From Macrotis lagotis (taxonomy: Eukaryota > Chordata > Mammalia > Peramelemorphia > Peramelidae): a DNA stretch of 64,000 nt. The number at the start of each line of letters is the position of its first letter. The stretch's first letter is position 1. Below are positions 35,305 to 47,434 of this stretch, in pieces. The notes below the pieces were generated by a model. That model was not told the DNA's origin and did no database searches. It saw only the letters and a list, made by a program, of their open reading frames with translations. The stretch covers positions 189,733,991-189,797,990 of the forward strand of contig NC_133661.1 of NCBI RefSeq assembly GCF_037893015.1, read 5' to 3'. The position numbers and the translations under genes were made by a program.

Positions 35305-37187
35305 AAGGTTCATATGAATATTATCAGTATCATCTTTCTATGCAGTTCCTCATCAGGTCCCTCAAAATTTACCCTTCTCCTCCACTCTCTTTGCTTCACC
35401 TGAGTCCTGTACTTGAAGGTCAGACATTCTGTTCAGCTCTGGTTGTTTCAACGGGGACATTTGAAATTCTTATTTCATTGAAAGCCTTCTTTTCCCCTGG
35501 AAGAGGATGTTCAGTTTTGCTGGGTAATTGATTATTGTTTGCATTTCAAGCTCTTCTTCCAGAATATTATATTACAAGTTGTACGAGCCCTTAATGTAGT
35601 TGCTGCAAAGTCCTGTGTGATCCTGACTGCAGTTCTATGATATTTGAATTGTGTCCTCCTGGTTGCTTGTAATATGTTTTCTTTGACTTGGGAGTTCTGG
35701 AACTTGACTATAATATTCCTTGGGCTTATTTTTTAGGATCTCTTTCCAGGGAAGATCACTGGATTCTCTCAATTTCTAGGATATCTGAGCAATTTTCTGG
35801 TAAGAATTCTTTATAAAAATGAGCTCAAGTTTCTTTTCCTGATCATGACTAGCAGGGAGATCAATATTTTTTAAATTTTCTTTCCTGAATCTGTTTTCCA
35901 GATCAGTTGTTTTTTCAATGAGATATTTAACATTTTCTTCTAATTTTTCGTTCTTTTGGTGTTGAAGTATTGTGTCTTGATTTCTCGTAAAGTCATCAGC
36001 TTCAGCTCCAATCTACATCTGAAGGATATGTTTTCCTCAGAGAATGTTCTGACCTCCTTTTATATCTGGCCAATTCTGCTTTTTAAAGCATCCTTCTCCT
36101 CAATAACTTTCTGAACTGTTTTATCCATTTGATCTAAACTGGTTTTAAACATGTTATTTTCTTCAGCATTTTTTGGATCTTGACTTAAGCTACTGACTTC
36201 ATTTTCATGTTTTTCCTGAATCTCTCTCAATTCTTTTCCTATTTTTTTCTTCTATATCCCTTATTTGATTTTCAAAATCTTTTATAAATTTTGTCATAGC
36301 CTGAGTCCAATTTCCATTTTTTTGGAGTCTTTAGATGCAGAAAAGTGGAATTCCTCATCTTCAGATTGAGTATTTTAATCCTCCTTGGGATCCTAGACAA
36401 AATATTTGTCAATGGTCAAGTTCCCTTCCCCCCACCCCATTTACCCATTACCCCAGCCTGTGCCTGGTTTGGGGGTGCTTCCTGACCTTTTTGAGTTTTA
36501 TTGGGCAATCCCCACAGAAAGCTCAGTGTGTGACACTTTGATTGCTCTCCTGGTCTGTGAATGACCACAAGCTCACCCCTCTGCCAGGGGCTTGGAGTGG
36601 GGGGAGGGTGCCTGTTCTATGGGGGGCCTAGACTGTGATCAGGATCTGAATGTAGTCAGAGCTACAGAGTTTCAGGGACAGTGGACAGACCTTAGAAATC
36701 TCCTTCCACAGCCATGCCTTAGGTGGGCCAAGAACTCAGGGTGCAGCTGCCTGGAGGTTCTTGCTTACCAGCTCTGGGTGTTTCTGTTTCCTGGATCTGG
36801 ACACACTGACTGCTTTGGAGCTGATGACCTGGTCTTCACCCCTGCTCTGTCAGAGGTCTTTCTGCTGATCTTCCAAGTTGTTCTTTGTGCTCCCTGGGTC
36901 AGGAAATTGCTTTTGCTGCCAGGGGCCTGGGGTCCCAGATGCCCTGGGACTGTTTCTGAGAGGCTGAGGTTTCTTCACCCTAGTAATTTCCCCTCTAACC
37001 CTGTGGAACAGAGTTTATTCACTATTTTCAAGGTTACCTAAGGCTGGATAATTGCCTCACTGGATCTTTCATTAGGTTCTGTCTCTCAAAAATTTAGTTA
37101 GAGTCAGAATTTTAATATCTTTGAAATATTTTGGAGAGAGCACCTAGGAGAGTCTCTTCTCCTGTCACCATCTTGACTCCCTAAATG
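35305..37187 (-). mobile_element. ORF1-bearing LINE F (HAL1-like), 3' truncated
   Basis: Minus-strand element with a head near 37170 (GTCACCATCTTGACTCC on the plus strand). A 5' UTR covers about 36330-37170, and ORF1 about 35340-36330 with coiled-coil and RNA-binding parts; plus-strand words ATCAGTATCATCTTTC and CAGTTTTGCTGGGTAATTGA match the HAL1-like copy at 40775-41005. The expected 3' end is absent: LINE E tail begins instead. Multiple stops. Confidence 0.7.
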
Positions 37188-37189
37188 AC

Positions 37190-37690
37190 CTAATTTTAAA
37201 TGAGTGAATCAAACAACAAATCATAGAAATCATCAGAAATTTCATCCAAGACAAGGACAATGATAAGACACCATACCAAAACTTGTGGAATGCAACCAAA
37301 GCAATTTTAGTGAACATTTTATATTTCTAAATGCTTATATTAATAAAATAAAGAATGGGAAATCAAAGAATTAAGTATCCAACTAAAAAGTTTAGAAAAA
37401 GAACAAATTAAAAACCCCCCAAATAATACCATATTAGAAGTTCTGAAAATCAAGGAAAGATGAATAAAATTGAAAGAAAACCATTGGTTTTATGAATGAA
37501 ACTGAGTTGACTTTATGAATAAAATTAATAATTACCATTATCAAAACTGAAATGGGTGAATATGCCACCAGTGAGGAGGAAATTATGATTTGGAATTATT
37601 TTACCCAATAGCATGCCAACTATTTTAATAATATAAATTAAATGCATGAATATTTACAAACATATAACCTCTGATGAATAGAAACAAATA
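37190..37690 (+). mobile_element. L1 ORF2 fragment (endonuclease-RT linker region)
   Basis: The plus-strand translation follows the L1 region upstream of the polymerase: FIQDKDNDKTPYQNLWNATK and a later EENYDLELF-like acidic stretch in decayed form. No intact frame. Confidence 0.6.
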
Positions 37691-37711
37691 AAACACTGTA
37701 TACACACACAA

Positions 37712-37716
<5 letters not shown>

Positions 37717-37765
<49 letters not shown>
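37717..37765. repeat. (TG)n(TA)n microsatellite
   Basis: About 16 TG units followed by about 8 TA units. Confidence 0.95.
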
Positions 37766-37769
37766 GGTG

Positions 37770-38220
37770 GAGCATTGTTAAAAATTTATGGAAAGCTCAG
37801 GAATGGAATAAGTCACTGAAAAAAAATAGTCTGGTAATTGCATTTTATCTTGGTTACTGTTTCGTTGAGTATTAAATTGCTGCATGATTTTTGCAAATGA
37901 AGATACAAATGACATAGATAAGAATAATTATGCCAGAATCATGTGAAGAAAATGAGATGAAAATAGAAATAGAGATATTTGAGACTGCAATAAATATGAA
38001 TTTTAAATTGGGGAAATATTAGAGAAGAAAATGCTCTGACAAAACCCTGATTCAAGATAGATAATTGACAATTCATTAGAAAGAAGTAGGATTCCTACCT
38101 AGAAGTTCTAATTTGAAATTTGGAAATATAGCTTTAAAATATGTTGTTATAATTTATCGCTTGATCCATGAAAGGATAGTTTATGCATAGGATGACTGAA
38201 ATGAGATACAATAAAATTTC
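37770..38220. other. No recognisable feature
   Basis: AT-rich sequence with no frame or repeat that I can support. Confidence 0.4.
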
Positions 38221-38224
38221 AGTA

Positions 38225-38470
38225 GATGTATAGTGCGTCAGTTCTAATTCTTGACTTGAAACCAGGAAGTTAAATTAGAATTTTGTCTCAGACTAGCTGT
38301 GTGACCTAAGTTACTTACCATCTATCTGCCTTAGTTTCCCTTCTCTAAAATAGACATAATAATAGCACCTTCATCACAGGGTTAATTTGAGGATAAAATC
38401 AGATATTATTTGTAAAATACTTTGGAAAACTTAAAGTGTTAATATAAATGCTAGTTATCATCATCACCAT
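38225..38470 (+). repeat. MIR SINE
   Basis: Good MIR order: CAGACTAGCTGTGTGACCTA, CTGCCTTAGTTTCCCTTCTC, ATAGACATAATAATAGCACC, CACAGGGTTAATTTGAGGAT and a terminal TTATCATCATC. Confidence 0.85.
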
Positions 38471-38879
38471 TGTCACAATCTTCATCATTTCTTAAGGAAT
38501 CCAAGATCCTAAATTTAGAAATAAAATGAATCTAGAAGTAAATCTCCAGTTTTCTAATTTTATAAGTGAGAAAATGTATGCAAAGTTAGATTAAAGAAAT
38601 TATTTATTATCTTACAAGTAATATGCATCAGAGGTAGCATTTCAGTCAAGACCCCTCTGACTTTAATCAGTCCTCTTTACACTTCACTTAAAAGTTTAAA
38701 GGATTTTTCATTCTCTTATATAAACAAATGGAGCCTGGATGAATGCTATTTGTATAAATTTTCAGTAAGGAGAGTCCTCTTCTTCTATTTACTAAAATCT
38801 CTTTAAAATCTCATTTACTCCATGTTTCATTGTCACTTATTACTGATATTCCTATCTGCTTACTACACAAAATTGTTTT

Positions 38880-39125
38880 AGGGCATGATAAAACAGTAAT
38901 TAAGTACCTACTATGAATTAAATACTGGACATAAAAATACAAAAAACAAAATATTTTCTATTTTATGTGAGCTTATAAAATAAATGGGGAACAAAAACAT
39001 AAAGAGACAATATGTACACAAGTAAATGCAAGGTAGTGAACTTGTATTCTCTGTCATAGAGAAAAGAAGGAATTAGTATTTGGAGAGATTAAAGAAGGTT
39101 TCATGCATAAAATATTATGCAGGGT
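38880..39125 (+). repeat. Old dispersed repeat, class uncertain
   Basis: AATTAAGTACCTACTATGAATTAAATACTGGACATAAAAATAC is a decayed form of a common therian dispersed repeat with no protein; a GAGCTTATAAAATAAATGGGG and GAAGGTTTCATG order follows. Related copies are at 39540-39930 and 50095-50310. Confidence 0.5.
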
Positions 39126-39442
39126 TCATAGCAATTCATCTTGTATTGGATACATTGGGTGAAATTTTGTATCAAACAGATAATAGATTGTTTTTGGAAG
39201 AGTTATGTTGAAGTTTTTTAAACTTTGTAGACCACTCAAAATTCCTAAATAATTAGATTGGTAGGTAGATAATAGTAGGACACTAAAGTACTTTGAAATG
39301 ATGCTGGCAAAATGTAGAGCAAGCAAACAATAAAAGAAATAATTGTGTTGATGATGAATGACTGTGTGTATAGAACCAGAAGGAGATTGCCCCTGAATGT
39401 TAATGGGGTGTGTTTCATAGACAATTCTCTTTTTGAAATTAA

Positions 39443-39443
39443 A

Positions 39444-39478
<35 letters not shown>
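39443..39478. repeat. (TA)n microsatellite
   Basis: About 18 TA units with one GTG interruption. It creates spurious Ile-Tyr frames on the minus strand. Confidence 0.95.
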
Positions 39479-39539
39479 GCATAAGCATAAACACATGCAT
39501 ATGTAAAGCACATGTATGCACATATGTTTTAACATATCC

Positions 39540-39930
39540 ATTTTCTTTAAATATGAAAAGACTTTGACTAAATATCTATTGTTTGTGAGGATCTAGGGCA
39601 AGCTTCCATAATACAGACAATAAAATAATAAAATAAGTTGTCCTTAAGAAGTTTATATTCTTTGGAATGAGGGAGAAATATAGCTTGTGCAAGCAAATAA
39701 ATTCAAAATAATATAAGGAGGAAAAGTCTGCTAAATATTACTGGTATCCAATAAAGGCTTCCTTTAGGAAATTGTGACTGTTGTGTTATGCAGAAAGCTA
39801 AATATTATTTGAGAATAAGGTGAAGAAGTTTGTTCTAAACACATGCAAAGATATGAGTGTAGGAGATAAAGAATAATATGATAAGCCAATAAAATATATT
39901 CTGGGATCTAGAATGTAGAGAGTTTATCTT
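39540..39930 (+). repeat. Old dispersed repeat, left part (host of the nest)
   Basis: TCCTTAAGAAGTTTATATTC, AAAGGCTTCCTTTAGGAAAT and GGGATCTAGAATGTAGAGAG follow the same old family as 38880-39125. The family sequence resumes on the far side of the LINE nest at 49620 (GTTTGTGTTTTATCTGCAGA). Confidence 0.5.
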
Positions 39931-41747
39931 TTTAATTTATTTTATTTTAAAATTTTCCCCCAGCTACATGCAAAAGCAAGTTTCAGTATTCATTTCCAAA
40001 ATTTTGAGTTCAAAATTCTCTCCCTTTCTGCCACCTTACAGTTCACATTGAGAAAGCTAGTTACTTGGTGTAGGGTAAAAATATGTAGCCTTGAGAAAGA
40101 CTACTACAATAGTCATATTGTAAAAGTAAACATAAACCCACCCTCTCCCCCCCAAAGAAAGAGAAACCTCAAGAAAAAATAGTGAGAAAAAGTTATACTT
40201 TAGTCTGTATTCAGACACCATCAGCTCTGTATTTGGGACTGATAGCATTCTGTATCACAAGTCCACCAGAGAAGTTAACATTTCCCCCACACACACATTT
40301 GTTATTTCTAATTGTATTTACCTGAATTCTACACCCCCCATCTTTTGTTCTATTCTCTCAGTTCTTCCTCAAAAGTGTGTTACATCTGACTACCATCACT
40401 GACAATCTTCCCTCTCATCTATTACTTGCAACTCCCTCCCCCTATCCCTTTCTCACATCCCTTTGCTCTCCTATTTTCCTCTATTGTAGATTGTGTATGT
40501 TATTCCCTCCCTGAGACACTCATGATGAGAGTAAGGTTCACTCACTTCCCCTTACTTTCCTCCTCTTCTATTCCACTGCAAAAACTTTTTTCTTTCCTCT
40601 TTTATTTGAAATAATTTACCTGAATCTGCCTCTTCTTTATCTTTCTCCCAGAATGTCCCCTCTGCATTAACTCTAACTTTTTCACTTATCATACCTTCAA
40701 ATTCACTCTCTCCTGTGCTTTAATACATATATTTTCCTTCTAGTTACCCTAATAAATGATAAGGTTCATAATATTATCAGTATCATCTTCCCATGCAGGA
40801 ATATAAGCAGTTCAAGAACATAATGTCTCCTCATAATTTGCCTTTCCTGTCCACCCTCTTTATACTTCACCAAAGTCCTATACTTGAAGACCAAACGTTC
40901 TGTGCAGTTCTGGTTGTTTCAACAGGAAACCCTGAAAGTCCCCTATTTCAGTGAATGTTCCTCTTTTTCCCTGAAAGAGTATGTTCAGTTTTGCTGAGTG
41001 GTTGACTCCTTGTTGTAATCTAAGCGCTTTTGTCTTACAGAATATCATATTCCAAGTCATTGGAGTCTTCAAAAAAGAAGCTGATCAATCTTATGTTTCC
41101 TCACTGAAACTTCACTTGTTTCATTCTGGCTGCTTTTAATATTTTCTCTTTGATTTGGGAGTTCTGAAATTTGACTATAATATTCAGGATAGTCATTATT
41201 TTGAGATCTCTTTCAAGAGCTGATTGGTGGATTATTTCAACTTCTATTCTACCTTCTGCTTGTAGAGAATTTTCCTGGACAGCTTCTTCAAAAATGAAGT
41301 CTTGGTTACTTTTTCAGGATGACTTTCATGTAGTCCAATCATTTCTAAATTATCTCTTCCTGTATCTATTTTCCAGGCCAGTATTTTTTAAAATTTATTT
41401 ATTTATTTATTTATTTTGGATTTTATCCCTAATTTTTCCTGTAATCTCCTCCCCCCCACTCCCCACAGAACGCAGTATGTTAGTCTTTGTATTGTTTCCA
41501 TGGTATGCATTGATCTAAGTTGCATGTGATGAGAGAAGAATCATAACCTTAAGGTAGAAAAATAAAGTATAAGAGATAACAAAATTACATAAGATGATAT
41601 TTTTTTTAAATTAAAGGTAATAGTCTTTGGTCTTTGTTCCAACACCACAATTCTTTCTCTGGATACAGATAGTATTCTCCATCACAAATAGCTCAAAATT
41701 GTGCTGGATTGTTGCACTGATGGAATGAGCAAATCCAATAAGGTTGA

Positions 41748-44700
41748 TCATTGTCCCCATGTTGCCATGAAGCTATACAATGTTTTTCTGGTTCTGCCCA
41801 TCTTGCTCAGCATCAGGGCATGCAATCCTTCCAGGCTTCCCTGTATTCCCATCCCTCCTGGTTTCTAACAGTACAGTAGTGTTACATCACATACAGGTAC
41901 CATACTTTATTAAGTCATTTCCCCATTGATGAACATTAACTTGATTTTCAATTCTTTGCCACCACAAAAAAGAGCTGCTATGAATATTTTTTTTGTACAA
42001 ATAATGTTTTTACCCTTTTCTTTTTAATAATCACTTCAGGGTATAGAACCAGTAGTGGTATTGCTGGATCAAAGGGAATGCACATTTTTTTGTTGCCCTT
42101 TGGGTGTAATTCCAAATTGCTATCCAGGAAAGTTGGATAAGTTCATAGCACCATCAGCAATGTATTACTGTCCCAGATATCCCACATCCCTTCCAACATT
42201 GTTCATTGTCCTATCTGGTCATAATGGCAAGAGTGAGAAACATGAGGTGGTACCTCAGAGATGCTTTAATTTGCATTTCTCTAAGAAGTAGAGATTTAGA
42301 GATATTTTTCATGACTATATATATCGATTTGATTTCCTCATCTGTAAATTATCTTTGCACAGCCTTTGACTATTTATCAATTGAGGAATGGCTTCTTTTC
42401 TTTTAGTTTGACTCAGTTCTCTCTATATATTAGAAATGAGTCCTTTTTCAGAAATGCTAGTTCTAAAATTTTTTTTCCCAATTGACTAGACTTTTTTGTA
42501 CTTGGTTACAGTGGGTTTTGTCTGTGCAAAAGCTTTTTAATTTAATGTAACTGAAATTCTCTAGTTTGTTTTTAATGATGTTCTCCATTTCTTCCTTGGT
42601 CATAAATTGCTTCCCTTTCCAAAGATCTGACAGGTAAACTATTCCTTGATATCCTAGTTTGCTTATAATGTTTTGTATGTCCAAATCCTGTATCCATTTT
42701 GATATTTTCTTGTTGTAGGTTGTGAAGTGTTGGTCTAAACCAAGTTTCTTCCATACTAACTTCCAATTTTCCCAAAAGTTGTTATCACAGAGACAGTTTT
42801 TATCCCAATAGTTGGACTCTTTTTATTTATCAAACAACAGATTACTATAACCAGTTTCTGCTATTGAACCTAGTCTATTCCACTGATCCCCCACTCTATT
42901 TCCTAGCCAGTACCAGAGAGTTTTTGTTTTTGCCAAGGCAATGGGGTTAAGTGGCTTACCCAAGGCCACACAGCTAGGTAGTTATTAAGTGTCTGAGGCC
43001 AGATTTGAACTCAGGTACTCCCCCTCTCCAGGACTGGTGCTCTATCCAATGCACCACCTAGTCACCTCAAACAGACAGTGTTGATGACTGATGCTTTATA
43101 ATATAGTTTTAGATGTAGTAGGGCTAAACCAACTTCTTTTACCCTTTTTTTCATTAAAACCCTGGAAATTCTCAACATTTTATTTGTCCATATGAATTTA
43201 CATACTTTTTTTTAATTCACTAAATACTTTTTTTTGGAATTTTGATTGTTAGGACACTAAATAAGTAGTTTAATTTAGGTATAATTTTCATTTTATTATA
43301 TTACCTCCACTCATTCATGAGCAGTTGATATTTGCCCAGTTTTTTAAAGCTGATCGTATTTGTGAGAGAAGTATTTTGTAGTTGTTTTCATAGGGCTTTG
43401 GAATCTGCCCTGGCAGGTAGACTTCCAAGTATTTTATATTATCTGAAGTTATTTTGAATGGGATTTTTCTTTCTAGCTCTTGCTGCTGTATCTTGCTATT
43501 AATATAGAGAAATGCTGTGGATTTATGGGGAATATTTTATATCCTGAGACATTGCTAAATTTGCTTATTATTTCTAGTAGCTTTTGAGATGATTTTTTTG
43601 GATTCTCTATGTATACCATCATGTCATCTGCAAAGAGTGAGAGTTTTGTCTCTTCCTTCCAATTCTAATTCCTTCAATTTCTTTTTCTTCTATTATGCTG
43701 CTGTTGACATTCCTAATACAAAATTGAATAGTAGTGGTGATAATGGGCATCTTTGTTTCACCTCTAATCTTATTGGGAATGGCTCTAGCCTATCCCCATT
43801 GCATATAAAGCTTGTTGATGATTTCAGATGGATACTGCTTATTATTCTAACAAAAATCCACTTATTCCTATGCTCCCTAATGTTTTTAGTATTTTGTTAA
43901 AAGCTTTTCAGCATCTATTGATATAATATGATTTCTGATAGGTTTGTTACTAGTATAATTAATTACAGTAACAGTTTTCCTAAGATTGTACCAGTCCTGC
44001 ATTCCTGGGATAAATTCTACTTGGTAATAATGGATTATCCTGGTTAAAACCTGTTGTAATCTGTTGGCTAAGATTTTACTTAAGATTTTTGCATGTATAG
44101 TCATCATAGAGAATAATTTTCTTTCTCTGTTTTAACTTTGCCTGGTTTAGGTATCAGAATCATATTAATGTCATAGAATGAGTTAGGCAAAGTTCCATCT
44201 TCACCTATTTTTCCAAAGAATTTATATTGAATTGTAACAAATTGTTCCTTAAATATTTGATAGAATTCACTTGTGAATCCATCTGGCCCAGCAAATTTTT
44301 TTTAGGTAGTTCTTGTTGAATTTCTTTTTCTGAGATATGGCTACTTAGATACTTCATTTCATATTCATTTAATCTGGGCAACTTTTATTTTTGTAAAGAT
44401 TCATCCATTTCACTTAGATTATCAAATTTATTGGCATAGAATTCAGTAAATTATTGCTTTAATTTCTTCCTCATTGGTGGTGAGTTTACTTTTTCTCATA
44501 TGATACAAGCAAATTGGTTGTCTTCTTTCTTTTTTTAATCTAATTAGCCAGAAGTTTATCAATTTTATTGTCTTTTTAATAAAACCAACACTTGGCTTTA
44601 TTTATTAGTTCACTAATTCTCTTGCTTTTGATTTTTTAAATTTCTCCTTTAATATTTTGAATTTCTAATTTGATATTAAATTGGGAGTTTTAAATTTGAT

Positions 44701-45690
44701 CTTTCTGTATTTTTTAGCTGCATGTTTAATTCATTGATTTCCTCTTTCTCTAATTTATTCGTTTAAGCATTTAAAGATATAATATAGTCCCTGACAGCTA
44801 CTGTGTCCTTTAAGTTTTAGTGTTTTTTTTTCTTGTCAGTATCTAGGATGATATAATTCTTTCTAGAATTTGCTTTTTGATCCAGTCATTCTTTAATATG
44901 AAGTTATTAATTTTCAATTTGTTTTGGGTTGATATCTCCTTTCTCCAATATTGTATGTGATATTTTTTTAATTATGATCTGAGAAATATGTATTCACTAT
45001 TTCTGCCTTTCTGCAATTGATTATTAGGGTTTTATGTCCTAGTACATGGTCAGTTTTTGTATAAGTGACATATACTACAGAAAAAAAGTATATTCCTTTC
45101 TATCCTCATTCAATTTCCTCAATAGGTCTATCATGTCCAGATTTACTACAATCTATTTACTCCCTTTACTTCCTTCTTATTTCCTTTATGGTTAAATTTA
45201 TCTATATCTGAGAACAGGAGTTTGTTCCTTGGAGGGATTGTTTTTAAATCATTCTATCTGATTCACCAGTACAGTTTTGCTGTCTATGTCTTCCTGTAAC
45301 TCCTTCAACTTCTTCCTCTAAGCATTTGAATGATATATCATTGGGTGCATACATATTTATTATTGAAATTACTTTATTTTCTATGATACCTTTTAGGAGG
45401 ATATAGTTTCCTTCCTTATCTCTTTTAGCGATATCCACTTTTGCAGATGCTTTGTCTGTGATAAAGATTGCTATCCCTGCTTTTTTTCACTTCAGCTGAA
45501 GCAAAATACATTTTGCTCCAACCTTTTACCTTTACTCTATATGTATCTCTCTGTTTCAAATGAGTTTTTTGTAAGAGCATATTATATAATTCTGGTTTTT
45601 AATCTATTCTGCTGTTTGCTTATATTTTAAGACAGTTCATTCCCTTCAAATTCAAAGTTATAATTACTCTTTATTGCCCTGCACATTATC
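41748..45690 (-). pseudogene. L1-D ORF2, broken
   Basis: Endonuclease parts lie at 45244-45438 (VISIINMYAPN). The reverse transcriptase spans about 43560-44290 and retains a FADDM-type box (plus-strand CATCATGTCATCTGCAAA at about 43618). The C-terminal domain is at 42463-42775 and below. The end is set by homology with the L1-B stop: TGA at 41748-41750. It is interrupted by a SINE at 42912-43075 and by numerous stops, so it is inactive. Confidence 0.82.
42912..43075 (-). repeat. WSINE-type SINE nested in L1-D ORF2
   Basis: GCCAAGGCAATGGGGTTAAG, ACACAGCTAGGTAGTTATTA, AGATTTGAACTCAGGTACTC and GCACCACCTAGTCACC. Short flanks around it read CCAGAGAGTTTTTG and CAGACAGTGTTGATG, consistent with an L1 sequence split by the insertion. 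Confidence 0.92.
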
Positions 45691-46091
45691 TTCCCTCTTT
45701 TTTGTATTTTCCCCTTTTTACACTTTATCCCTTCTCCCCAGTATTTTTTTCTGAATACCTCCACCTTCAGTGTATTTGCACTCCTATATCCAACCCTCCT
45801 CCCATTTCTTTCCCCTTTCCTTTTTGCCCCTTATTCCTTCTCTTCCTTCTATTAATTCTTCTTCTCCTCCCTCTCCCCTTTCCCCTTTTAATACTTGAAA
45901 GGTAAGATAAGTTTCTTAACTGAGTGTATGTATGTTAACTTTAAGCCATATCTGTTGAGAGTAACATTCAGGTGGTTCTCACATCCTCCCTTCTTCTCCT
46001 CTATTGCAATAGTTCCTTTGTATCTCTTCATTTAATGAGATTTACCCCATTCAATCTCTTCCTTCCTCCGATCTCCTTACTGTTCCTTTTT

Positions 46092-46250
46092 TTTAAGGGT
46101 TTTTTTATTTATTTAAGGCAATCGGCTTAAGTGACTTGCCCAAGTTGGCACAGCAGGGCAATTATTAAGTGCCTGTGCCAGGATTTGAACTCAGGTCCAC
46201 CTGAGTCCAGGGCCAATCCTCTATCCACTGTCCCACCAAGCTGTTTCTTG
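46092..46250 (-). repeat. WSINE-type SINE nested in the L1-D inter-ORF region
   Basis: T-rich edge, AAGGCAATCGGCTTAAGTGA, GCAATTATTAAGTGCCTG, GATTTGAACTCAGGTCCACC and CCACTGTCCCACCAAGCTG. Confidence 0.9.
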
Positions 46251-46299
46251 GAGGGATTGTTTTTATCTGATTCACAGAAAAGTCATGATTGTCCATAAC

Positions 46300-47434
46300 T
46301 TCTGTTTAAGTATATTCTCTCCCAATAGAGTTATAATTCTCAAGTTATTAAAGTCTTTTTCCCAGGTAGGAATATAGCCAGTTTCATATTATTGGATAGC
46401 AGTTTTTTTTTTCATCCTTTTTTAACATTTTCATTTTTCTCTTGAGTCTTCTGTTTGAAGTCTGATCTTTTCATCAGGAAAAGTTGGAAGTCTCCTATTT
46501 CATCAAATGTCCATCTTACCCTTGGGAGAAAAGGCTTAGTTTTGCCAAGTAGTGAATTCTTAGCTGCATTCTAAACTCCCTTGCTTTTTGTAATATCGTA
46601 TTCTAGAACCTTAGGTCCCTTAATGTTGACACAGCCAGATCCTATGTAATCCTTACTGTGACTCCTTGGTATCTAAATTATTTCTTTCTGGCTGCTTGCC
46701 AGATTTCCTCTTTTATCAGATATTTCTGGAATTTGGCCACAATATTCCTTGTTTTTTTTTCAATTTTGGAATTCTTTTCTGGAGGGGAGTGATGTATTCT
46801 TTCAATAACTATTTTACCCTCTGGTTCCATGATGTCAGGGCAATTTTCTATCACTAAATCCTGTAATATTAAGTCCAGGCTTTTTTTTTTCTCTTCAATG
46901 CTTGCAGGGAGACCATCGATTCTTAAGTTGTCACTTTTACTTCTATTCTCTAGATAAGTAGTTTTGAGGTATTGCGTATTTTCTTTTATTTTTTGATTTT
47001 GTTTAACAGATTATTATTTTCTAATGATCATTAATTTCCACAGACACCATTCTTTTTTTTTTTGAGAGACAAATTTTCTTCATTTACCTTTTGCAACTCC
47101 TTTTTTCAATTGGTCAGTTCTGTTTTTGAAAGAGTTTCCAATTTGGCCAATTAAACTTTTGAGAGAATACTTTTTTGCATTTGTCCAATTGCATTTTCCA
47201 AGGATTTATTTTTTTATTGCAAGGTGTTCATTTTCTCTCCCAGATTTTCAAATTGATTTTTAAACCCCCTTCCTGATTTTTTTCAAGGAATTCTTCCAGG
47301 GTTGGAGACCAAAGCATATTCTCCTCAGAGGTTCTAGATGTTTCTGAGTTAGGGTCTTTAATTTCTTCTGAGTTACAGTCTTTAATTTCTAAGAATTTTT
47401 CTATGTTCACCCCTTTTTGCTGTCCTTTCTTCAT
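46300..47434 (-). pseudogene. L1-D ORF1, broken
   Basis: Begins MKKGQQKGVNIEKFLE at 47434 and continues to 47228 before a stop. A degraded coiled coil and RNA-binding region follow (plus-strand GTATTCTAGAACCTTAGGTC near 46596). The 3' limit is approximate. Confidence 0.75.

Noticed and set aside
36592..37041. 149-codon plus-strand frame
   Set aside because: Antisense to the LINE F 5' UTR; no domain and no gene context.
39126..39541. 131- and 98-codon minus-strand frames
   Set aside because: Contain an Ile-Tyr run from a TA microsatellite; no domain.
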